6,000 bases of DNA, taken from positions 1-6,000 of the forward strand of contig JAODGF010000143.1 of the NCBI GenBank assembly GCA_025464645.1, read 5' to 3'. The first letter of the stretch is position 1. Every line of letters begins with the position of its first letter. The notes beneath the pieces were generated by a model. The model did no database searches. It was not told the DNA's origin and was given only the letters and a program-made list of their open reading frames with translations. Source of the stretch: Methanosarcinales archaeon (GTDB lineage Archaea; Halobacteriota; Syntropharchaeia; Alkanophagales; Methanospirareceae). The position numbers and the translations under genes were made by a program. Below are positions 1 to 5,323 of the stretch, in pieces.

Positions 1-384
1 GAGAAGGGGACGATAACGGTGGAGGATATTCTGGAAGCGGAGAACAAGATAAGAAAGGTGCCAATAAAGCTGCCCACAGTGACAAGAGCGATAAATACTA
101 TGGGCTATCCAATTACAGGTTTGCGAAGAGAGAAAAAGGAAGCAGTGGAAAAAGCGGAAAAAACGAAGAAAGCAGTGAGTGCGGCAAAAGCAGTTGATTA
201 TTCCGCCAGCATTGGTAAAATATCGAAAGAGACGGAGAAAAGATTTACAGCTATTAAGAAGAGCTGGGAGAAAGATTTGAATAAATCCTTACATAATGAC
301 TATTTCGTAAATATACTCCTTGCGTTAGCAAAGCTCGTTGAGCATGGAAAAACACTTACATTTGCACCAGCAACTAAAGAATAA
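1..384 (+). CDS. Unrecognised Lys/Glu-rich protein, C-terminal part (5' partial)
   Basis: The reading frame is open from base 1, so the true start lies upstream. A GTG at 19 could be a start, but codons 1-6 are also open and nothing marks 19 as the beginning. The visible 127 residues begin with a mixed segment containing LPTVTRAINTMGYPITGLR, which could be a small helix-turn-helix-like or substrate-binding end domain. A very basic and acidic stretch rich in Lys, Glu and Ala follows and is probably a helical linker or coiled coil. The end is a helical segment with NDYFVNILLALAKLVEHGK. There is no signal peptide or membrane span in the visible part. I do not recognise the family. The stop lies 1 nt before the start of the ATP-grasp gene, so it probably belongs to the same transcript. 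The reading frame itself is well supported by length and context; the function is unknown. Confidence 0.7.
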   Translation, partial: EKGTITVEDILEAENKIRKVPIKLPTVTRAINTMGYPITGLRREKKEAVEKAEKTKKAVSAAKAVDYSASIGKISKETEKRFTAIKKSWEKDLNKSLHNDYFVNILLALAKLVEHGKTLTFAPATKE

Positions 385-385
385 G

Positions 386-1318
386 ATGAGGATAATGGTG
401 GCGGAGTACGCGGTTGGTGCAGGGGGGGATAAAGGTGCATCTTTATTAAGAGAAGGGAAAGCAATGCTTACAACGTTGAGAAGTGGTTTTGAGGGATTGG
501 ATAATGAAGTTGTCTATCCGGTAGCAGCACCAGATTTTGAAGCAGCGGTGGATAAACTTTCAAAGGAAAGCGATGCGGGCATCGTTATTGCTCCCGATGA
601 TAAGCTGTGCGAACTTACAGAACTCGTGGAATCGAATACCGTTAATTTGGGTTGTCCTTCGGAGTGTGTAAAAATATGCGCTGACAAGGTGCGGACGACA
701 AAAATTTTGGCTGACAAAGGAATACCAGTGCCGAGGATTGTATCTGAAAAAGAGATACGGGGAGATGACACATGGAATAGTGTATACGTAAAGAAGCCGA
801 GATTTGGATGTGCATCGGAAAACGTCTTTATATTGAATGGAAAAGAAGATCATGAGCATATATCTTTTGACGATAATCATATCATAACGGAATTTATAAA
901 AGGAGAGGATATAAGCAGCAGCGTAATAGCTGGCGATTCTTCTGTGTTACCACTGACGATAAACAAGCAGTTTATAAGGATGGAGCAAGAAAGGCTAATA
1001 TATGAAGGTGGGTTCGTTCCATATCTTGTAGGGCGCGATACCGAGGAGAAGATAATGAGCATAAGTAAGAAAGTCGTAGCCATGCTTAACTGCAAAGGAT
1101 ATGTGGGGATAGATTTCGTATTAGGAGATGATGGCACGGCGTACGTGGTAGACGTGAACCCAAGACCTACAACATCCATCGTAGGAATAGCAAAGGTGTT
1201 GAACTATGAGGTAGCAGATTTGATATTGAGGGCAAAATTTGGAACTCTGCCGCGGGAAGAGGAAGTAAAAACCGAAGGATGTTTTAGTTTTATTAAAGAC
1301 AAAAAGGGTTTAGAGTAG
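386..1318 (+). CDS. mfnD: ATP-grasp ligase, probable tyramine-L-glutamate ligase (MfnD-like)
   Basis: This 310-residue protein has the ATP-grasp layout. The N-terminal pre-ATP-grasp strand is MRIMVAEYAVG (1-11). The central lid has K101 in DKVRTTKIL and the ATP-binding lysines in VYVKKPRFG (133-141). The adenine/metal segment is ITEFIKGED (167-175), with E169. The C-terminal Mg-binding run has GIDFVLGDDG and VVDVNPRP, with D243, D256 and N258 as likely ligands. The closest family I recognise is the archaeal COG1821 group. Its characterised member MfnD joins tyramine to the gamma-carboxylate of glutamate in methanofuran synthesis. The substrate cannot be read from motifs alone, so another amine or amino-acid ligase remains possible. 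The ATG at 386 is preferred over an in-frame ATG at 338 because it opens directly on the first beta strand and avoids a 47-nt overlap with the preceding gene. Its Shine-Dalgarno sequence is weak, consistent with coupling to the upstream stop 1 nt away. Confidence 0.75.
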   Translation: MRIMVAEYAVGAGGDKGASLLREGKAMLTTLRSGFEGLDNEVVYPVAAPDFEAAVDKLSKESDAGIVIAPDDKLCELTELVESNTVNLGCPSECVKICADKVRTTKILADKGIPVPRIVSEKEIRGDDTWNSVYVKKPRFGCASENVFILNGKEDHEHISFDDNHIITEFIKGEDISSSVIAGDSSVLPLTINKQFIRMEQERLIYEGGFVPYLVGRDTEEKIMSISKKVVAMLNCKGYVGIDFVLGDDGTAYVVDVNPRPTTSIVGIAKVLNYEVADLILRAKFGTLPREEEVKTEGCFSFIKDKKGLE

Positions 1319-1323
1319 ATTAG

Positions 1324-1752
1324 ATGAAAAAGAGAAGAAAAATCGTGGGAATTGCGAAGGATACTTTAGATTTTATCCTGGAAGTAAGCAAATCTAATCA
1401 TCCAAGAGAATTCATCGGCATGTTGTGCGCCGATGCAGATGTCATAACAGATGTTTTTTTCCTCCCTGGCACGGTTTCGTCAGATGAAAATGCCATTATA
1501 CGACTGGATATGATGCCAATGGGTCTTGGCTACGTTGGGTCTGTTCATAGCCATCCACATCCCGCCGCTATGAAACCGTCAGAACAGGATTTGTTGATGT
1601 TTTCCAGAACGGGAAATTGCCATATCATCACTTTCTATCCCTACGCTGAGGATAGTTGGAGATGTTACGATTCAAAGGGAGAAGAGATAGAGTTGGAGAT
1701 AGTGGAGAAGGATTTAGAGGAGTTGAAGGTAGGAGAGGAACTTTTATGGTAA
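1324..1752 (+). CDS. JAMM/MPN+ (Mov34/JAB1) zinc metalloprotease
   Basis: This 142-residue single-domain protein is of the usual size for archaeal JAMM proteases such as AfJAMM and the desampylase HvJAMM1. Visible catalytic elements are E29 in HPREFIGML, the HxH pair H75 and H77 in GSVHSHPHP, S86 and D89 in KPSEQD. Known members remove ubiquitin-like SAMP modifiers from proteins or release them from precursors; that role is inferred here. The motif is unusual. Between H77 and S86 there are eight residues instead of the canonical seven, so H77 to D89 is one longer than in AfJAMM. The extra residue lies in the loop PHPAAMKP, which also contains a third histidine (H79). The gene sits 5 nt after the ATP-grasp stop without a clear Shine-Dalgarno sequence and overlaps the next gene by 7 nt. 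A proteasome beta gene in the same string fits a protein-turnover context. Confidence 0.88.
   Translation: MKKRRKIVGIAKDTLDFILEVSKSNHPREFIGMLCADADVITDVFFLPGTVSSDENAIIRLDMMPMGLGYVGSVHSHPHPAAMKPSEQDLLMFSRTGNCHIITFYPYAEDSWRCYDSKGEEIELEIVEKDLEELKVGEELLW
1731..1738 (+). promoter_or_regulatory. Ribosome-binding site of ribL
   Basis: AGGAGAGG lies about 7 nt upstream of the ATG at 1746, inside the end of the JAMM gene. It is purine-rich and complementary to the archaeal 16S 3' end. It decides the ribL start in favour of 1746 over the in-frame 1656 candidate. Confidence 0.7.
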
Positions 1753-2171
1753 GGGTTTTAGCAACTGGAACATTTGAAATACTTCATCCGGGGCATTTGC
1801 TTTATTTGGAAGAAGCGAAGAAGCTGGGTGATGAACTCTTTGTCGTGGTTGCGAGAGATGTAAGTGTGAAAAGGAGAAAGGGAACGCCGATTTTACCGGA
1901 GGAGCAGAGATTGAAGATGGTTTCTGCTTTGAAAGTTGTGGACAAGGCGATGTTGGGTAGCGAAAAAGATATGTATGAACCTTTATATAGTATAAAACCT
2001 GATATAGTAACATTAGGATATGACCAGGACTTCAACGAGGAGGAGTTGGAGCAGGAACTCAGGAAGCGAGGCTTCAACTCGAAGGTCATTCGAATAAAAA
2101 AGCACAATTCAAATGCTTTTTGTAAGGCGGAGGAGATAATAAAACATATATTGGAATTGATGAGGGGATAA
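1746..2171 (+). CDS. ribL: Archaeal FAD synthetase (FMN adenylyltransferase) RibL
   Basis: This 141-residue cytidylyltransferase-family protein transfers AMP from ATP to FMN to make FAD and pyrophosphate. The nucleotidyl-transfer signature TGTFEILHPGH (7-17) carries the HxGH motif at 14-17. Next come VVVARDVSVKRRKG (33-46), PEEQRLKMVSALK (51-63) and the C-terminal PDIVTLGYDQ (85-94), in the order expected for RibL. The length matches the archaeal family. The ATG at 1746 is chosen because the core strand VRVLATGTF follows at once and an AGGAGAGG ribosome-binding site lies at 1731-1738. An in-frame upstream start at 1656 would only add residues read from inside the JAMM gene. Oddity: C126 is the only cysteine, whereas the characterised Methanocaldococcus enzyme is described as having two conserved C-terminal cysteines. 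Glycerol-phosphate cytidylyltransferase is the main alternative, but RibL fits better. Confidence 0.88.
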   Translation: MVRVLATGTFEILHPGHLLYLEEAKKLGDELFVVVARDVSVKRRKGTPILPEEQRLKMVSALKVVDKAMLGSEKDMYEPLYSIKPDIVTLGYDQDFNEEELEQELRKRGFNSKVIRIKKHNSNAFCKAEEIIKHILELMRG

Positions 2172-2173
2172 AA

Positions 2174-2596
2174 ATGGAAGAAGAGCGTGGATTGACTCGA
2201 ATAGGAGTATCTTTGCCGTCGAATCTGCTGAATAAGTTTGACGGAATAATAAGGGGGAGGGGGTACTCATCGAGGTCTGAAGGGATAAGAGATGCAATTA
2301 GGGCATATATAGTGGAATACGAATGGATGGAGCGAGAAACGGGAGAGGAAATAGGGACCATAACTTATCTCTATGACCACAGTCAAAGGGGATTGGGTGA
2401 TGAGCTAACAGAGGTGCAGCACCATTTTCTGGATATGATAAGAACGTCAACGCACATTCATCTCGATGAGGAGAATTGCTTTGAAGTAGTAGTGATGAAA
2501 GGCGAAGCGAAACGAATAAAGGAATTGGCAGAGAATATAATGAGCTTGAGGGGTGTAAAACACGTGAAATTGACAACAACGCATGGGGGAATATAG
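2174..2596 (+). CDS. nikR: Nickel-responsive transcriptional regulator NikR
   Basis: This 140-residue protein has the full NikR architecture. An N-terminal ribbon-helix-helix DNA-binding domain (about 8-48: TRIGVSLPSNLLNKFD, then GYSSRSEGIRDAIRAYI) is followed by an ACT-like metal-binding tetramerisation domain (about 60-138). All four high-affinity nickel ligands known from the E. coli protein are present with exact spacing: H83, H94, H96 and C102 correspond to H76, H87, H89 and C95. In known members, nickel-loaded NikR binds a long dyad operator and represses nickel uptake genes. In an archaeon with nickel enzymes such as methyl-coenzyme M reductase, hydrogenase or CO dehydrogenase, this would match import to need. 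The ATG at 2174 is 2 nt after the ribL stop and is preceded by GAGGGG (2162-2167). The gene has no promoter of its own that I can see, so its transcription probably follows the whole string. Confidence 0.95.
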   Translation: MEEERGLTRIGVSLPSNLLNKFDGIIRGRGYSSRSEGIRDAIRAYIVEYEWMERETGEEIGTITYLYDHSQRGLGDELTEVQHHFLDMIRTSTHIHLDEENCFEVVVMKGEAKRIKELAENIMSLRGVKHVKLTTTHGGI

Positions 2597-2599
2597 ATA

Positions 2600-3235
2600 A
2601 TGGAAATAATGGACCAGTTAAAGAAGGGAACGACAACTGTTGGTTTGATATGTGATGGAAGTGTAGTGCTGGCGAGTGAGAAGCGTGCAACAATGGGTTC
2701 TTTTATCGCGTCTAAAGCAGCGAAGAAGATCTATCAGGTGGATGAGCGAATGGGTATGACCACAGCAGGAATAGTGGGAGATGCACAGGCATTGGTTCGG
2801 ATACTATCAGTGGAGGCGAGGCTATATAAAATAAGGAGGCAAGAGCCGATGACTGTAAAAGCGATGACAACGCTGTTATCCAATGTGCTTAGCGGTCAGA
2901 GATTCTTTCCGTATCTTGTACAACTCCTGGTAGGGGGAATAGATAGGAACGGAGCACATATATTTTCAGTAGACCCTTTTGGAGGCAATACCGATGAGAG
3001 AGAGATTGCCGCTACCGGCTCGGGTTCTCCTATTGCATATGGTGTGCTTGAGGACCGGTATTCAAAGGATATGACGCAGGAGGAAGGGATAACGCTTGCG
3101 ATACAGGCATTACATTCCGCAATGAAAAGGGACAGTGCTTCTGGTGAGGAGATGGAAGTGATAGTGATAACGAAAGAGAAGTATGAGGAGATAAGTGAGG
3201 AAAAGATAAAAAAATTAAGGAGTTCATTCAGGTGA
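2600..3235 (+). CDS. psmB: Proteasome beta subunit (20S core protease), PsmB
   Basis: This is the catalytic subunit of the archaeal 20S proteasome, which degrades unfolded proteins delivered by PAN or other AAA+ rings. A short propeptide (residues 1-10, MEIMDQLKKG) ends in Gly before the TTTVG segment, so self-cleavage would expose T11 as the nucleophile. The supporting residues are present: E27 in SEKRATMG, K43 in AKKIYQVDE, S141 in ATGSGSP, and D178 in KRDSASG. The 211-residue length is normal. An alternative ATG at 2609 would shorten the propeptide by three residues; the ATG at 2600 is preferred because GGGGA at 2586-2590 is better spaced from it. The gene starts 3 nt after nikR and is the last of the packed string; a U-rich tract follows its stop at once. 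The alpha subunit gene is not in this window. Confidence 0.96.
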   Translation: MEIMDQLKKGTTTVGLICDGSVVLASEKRATMGSFIASKAAKKIYQVDERMGMTTAGIVGDAQALVRILSVEARLYKIRRQEPMTVKAMTTLLSNVLSGQRFFPYLVQLLVGGIDRNGAHIFSVDPFGGNTDEREIAATGSGSPIAYGVLEDRYSKDMTQEEGITLAIQALHSAMKRDSASGEEMEVIVITKEKYEEISEEKIKKLRSSFR

Positions 3236-3237
3236 AA

Positions 3238-3247
3238 TTTTGTTTTT
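3238..3247 (+). terminator. U-rich tract after psmB, possible transcription terminator
   Basis: TTTTGTTTTT begins 2 nt after the psmB stop. Archaeal terminators are typically short U-rich tracts without a needed hairpin, and the KH/beta-CASP factor encoded just downstream is known to act at such U-rich 3' ends. The position at the end of the long packed gene string supports termination here. The hairpin-forming sequence lies downstream rather than upstream, so it is not a bacterial-type intrinsic terminator. Confidence 0.5.
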
Positions 3248-3252
3248 GACTG

Positions 3253-3282
3253 ATGTTACCAAATTGATGTTATTGGTGACAT
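3253..3282. repeat. 10-bp inverted repeat with 10-nt centre (operator-like or RNA hairpin)
   Basis: ATGTTACCAA (3253-3262) is mirrored by TTGGTGACAT (3273-3282). Nine of ten positions match as DNA, and all ten pair as RNA with one G-U. The centre contains a second copy of TGATGTTA (3265-3272), whose first copy (3251-3258) overlaps the left arm. The right arm runs directly into a TATA-like stretch. This placement suits a regulator site that blocks promoter access, but an RNA hairpin at the 3' end of the psmB transcript is equally possible from sequence alone. Confidence 0.5.
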
Positions 3283-3288
3283 AAAATA
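3280..3288 (+). promoter_or_regulatory. Candidate TATA box for fttA
   Basis: CATAAAATA is the best TATA-like run in the 120-nt gap before fttA. A start site some 25 nt downstream would give a leader of roughly 45 nt containing the weak AAGGT ribosome-binding site at 3339-3343. No convincing BRE purine box is seen directly upstream, where the inverted repeat lies instead. Position and composition are the only support. Confidence 0.35.
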
Positions 3289-3355
3289 GGAATAGGAGCA
3301 GAAGACCAGTCTAAGCTGAGTGAGGATTGGATTAGTAGAAGGTTGAGAACGGACA

Positions 3356-5242
3356 ATGCCAGTAGAAGAAACGCTTTTAGAATTGAAGAGGCGAATAATG
3401 GAGTTATTACCAGGTGATGTGAGCATTACCGGGGTAGAATTTGAAGGACCTGAGCTCGTTATATACACGGAAGACACGCAGAAATTCGCTGATGATGGTG
3501 CCATAGTCAGAACATTAGCGAGGGAGTTAAAGAAGAGGATTTCGGTTAGACCAAGTGGTAACATACTGATGGAGCCGGAAAAGGCGGTTAAGGTTATTCA
3601 CGATATTATACCAGAGGAAGGCGGAATAAAAGATATTTATTTCGATATGGACAAGGCAGAGGTAATAATAGAGGCAGAAAAACCGGGATTGGTGATAGGC
3701 ACGCATGGAGCAACACTCAGAGAAGTCGCAAAGGTGATAGGGTGGCGACCCAACGTTATCAGAGCACCACCTATACAATCTGCGATAATAAAAAGTATAA
3801 GGAGGTATTTAAGGGAGGAGAGCGAATTCAGGAAAGACTTTGTGAAAAAAGTGGGGCGGAGGATATATAGAGATAAGCTAATAGAGGATGACTGGCTGCG
3901 TATAACTGCTTTAGGTGGGTGCAGAGAAGTGGGAAGAAACGCATTTTTACTTTCTACGCCAGAAACGAGGGTGTTAATAGATTGTGGAGTAAGTGTAGGC
4001 ACGGAAGGGATGCCCTATCTATACGCTCCTGAGGTGTCACCAATAAGTAATATAGATGCGGTAGTGATAACGCATGCACATCTTGACCATTCTGGCTTGG
4101 TGCCTCTTTTGTTCTTATATGGATATGATGGACCTATCTACATAACACAGCCAACGAGGGACCTTATGGCTCTTTTGTTACTTGATTATATAGAGGTATC
4201 AGCGAGAGAAGGGAAGAAGATACCTTATAAATCATCTTTAATAAGAGATGCGATAAGGCATACGATTCCGTTGAAGTACGGGGACGTGACAGACATATCG
4301 CCAGATATGAAACTAACTCTTTACAATGCAGGGCACATACTGGGTTCTTCTATTGCGTATTTCCATATAGGCAATGGGCTTTATAACCTCGCATTTACCG
4401 GTGACATAAAGTATGAACGAACTTTTCTTTTCGAGCCTGCTTTCAATGATTTCCCCAGGGTTGATGCGTTGGTCATAGAGTCCACGTACGGTGGAATGAA
4501 TGACCTGCAGCCATCGAGGCGCGAAGCGGAGAAGAATTTGAAGGATGAGATAGAGAATACGTTAAAAAAAGGAGGTAAAGTAATAATACCTGCTTTTGCG
4601 GTTGGGAGGTCGCAGGAGGTAATGATCGCATTAGAAGGGATGCAGCTGGAAGTGCCGGTGTATTTAGACGGGATGATATGGGAAGCGACTTCAGTCCATA
4701 CTGCATATCCGGAATATCTCAACAGGAAGCTGAAGAATTCCATATTCCAGGGTGAAAATCCATTCTTATCAGACGTTTTTGTGCAGGTGGACGATGTAGA
4801 GAAAAGAAAAGCGGTAATAGAAGAGAAGGAGCCATTCATCGTACTTGCTACCGCGGGCATGTTAAACGGCGGTCCCGTTTTAGAATACCTGAAAGGACTT
4901 GCAGGAGATGAAAGGAACAAGCTTATCTTTGTTGGATACCAGGCAGAAGGGTCGCTTGGAAGAAGGATACAAAAGGGTTGGAATGAGATACAACTGTCAA
5001 ATGAGGGTAAAATAAGGAATATAAAGATAAACATGGAAACAAGGACAGTAGATGGCTTTTCCGGACATTCAGATCGCAATCAGTTACTTGAATACGTAAG
5101 AGGGATACGGCCACTGCCATCAAAGGTAATATGTATGCATGGTGAGAGTAACAAATGCATGGCATTAGCAAGTGGGATACATAAGAGGTTTAATATAGAG
5201 ACGGTAGCGCCAATGAATTTGGAGACCCTGAGATTGGCTTAA
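3356..5242 (+). CDS. fttA: KH/beta-CASP metallo-beta-lactamase ribonuclease, archaeal termination factor FttA (aCPSF1)
   Basis: This 628-residue protein has the complete aCPSF1 layout. It begins with an N-terminal KH-like domain (about 1-70), then a KH domain with the GxxG loop GLVIGTHGAT (111-120). A metallo-beta-lactamase core follows (from about 182), and a beta-CASP domain is inserted (about 385-500). Zinc-binding residues are H240, H242, D244 and H245 in HAHLDH, H327 in GHILG, D350 in TGDIKYE and H595 in the C-terminal MHGE. H571 in FSGHSDR is the beta-CASP motif C. Motif A is E375 in IESTYGG and motif B is PAFAVGRSQE (412-421). Known members are homologues of eukaryotic CPSF73. They cleave nascent RNA at U-rich 3' ends, act as a 5'-3' exonuclease and end transcription. 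No key residue is missing. The gene follows psmB after a 120-nt gap with its own candidate promoter. Confidence 0.97.
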   Translation: MPVEETLLELKRRIMELLPGDVSITGVEFEGPELVIYTEDTQKFADDGAIVRTLARELKKRISVRPSGNILMEPEKAVKVIHDIIPEEGGIKDIYFDMDKAEVIIEAEKPGLVIGTHGATLREVAKVIGWRPNVIRAPPIQSAIIKSIRRYLREESEFRKDFVKKVGRRIYRDKLIEDDWLRITALGGCREVGRNAFLLSTPETRVLIDCGVSVGTEGMPYLYAPEVSPISNIDAVVITHAHLDHSGLVPLLFLYGYDGPIYITQPTRDLMALLLLDYIEVSAREGKKIPYKSSLIRDAIRHTIPLKYGDVTDISPDMKLTLYNAGHILGSSIAYFHIGNGLYNLAFTGDIKYERTFLFEPAFNDFPRVDALVIESTYGGMNDLQPSRREAEKNLKDEIENTLKKGGKVIIPAFAVGRSQEVMIALEGMQLEVPVYLDGMIWEATSVHTAYPEYLNRKLKNSIFQGENPFLSDVFVQVDDVEKRKAVIEEKEPFIVLATAGMLNGGPVLEYLKGLAGDERNKLIFVGYQAEGSLGRRIQKGWNEIQLSNEGKIRNIKINMETRTVDGFSGHSDRNQLLEYVRGIRPLPSKVICMHGESNKCMALASGIHKRFNIETVAPMNLETLRLA

Positions 5243-5298
5243 AAAATGCAAAATGTAAAGTGCAAAATGCAAAAATCAAAATAAAAGAAGCAAAAATC
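5243..5298. repeat. A-rich tandem array of eight degenerate 7-bp units
   Basis: Starting just after the fttA stop, the sequence reads in 7-bp steps: AAAATGC, AAAATGT, AAAGTGC, AAAATGC, AAAAATC, AAAATAA, AAGAAGC, AAAAATC. Units 1-4 differ by only one or two bases from AAAATGC; units 5-8 are more worn. The array fills most of the 81-nt spacer up to the ADH synthase gene. Period 7 is not a codon multiple, so the array is not coding. The A-rich run may also supply TATA-like sequence (AAAATAAAAG at 5278-5287) for the next gene. Slippage during replication is the simplest origin. Confidence 0.75.
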
Positions 5299-5323
5299 TT
5301 ATACAAAAGGGAGAGAAAAGAAA

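Noticed and set aside
338..385. Upstream in-frame ATG extending the ATP-grasp protein by 16 residues
   Set aside because: The added residues (His, Gln and Lys rich) are read from inside the preceding gene, lie before the first beta strand, and would need a 47-nt overlap.
1656..1745. Longer RibL start inside the JAMM gene
   Set aside because: The extra 30 residues are an Arg/Gly-rich out-of-frame reading of the JAMM C-terminus, and a good ribosome-binding site marks the ATG at 1746.
3253..3282. Bacterial-type intrinsic terminator at the inverted repeat
   Set aside because: The hairpin is not followed by a U-run; the U-rich tract lies before it, and the organism is archaeal.
4381..5079. 232-codon open frame on the minus strand within fttA
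   Set aside because: It is an antisense shadow: Ser/Pro/Phe-rich, without motifs, and opposite the strongly conserved beta-CASP coding frame.
5246..5284. 12-codon small frame (MQNVKCKMQKSK) ahead of the ADH synthase gene, a possible leader peptide
   Set aside because: It is a by-product of the repeat units, has no ribosome-binding site beyond the end of fttA, and shows no run of aromatic codons as an attenuator would.
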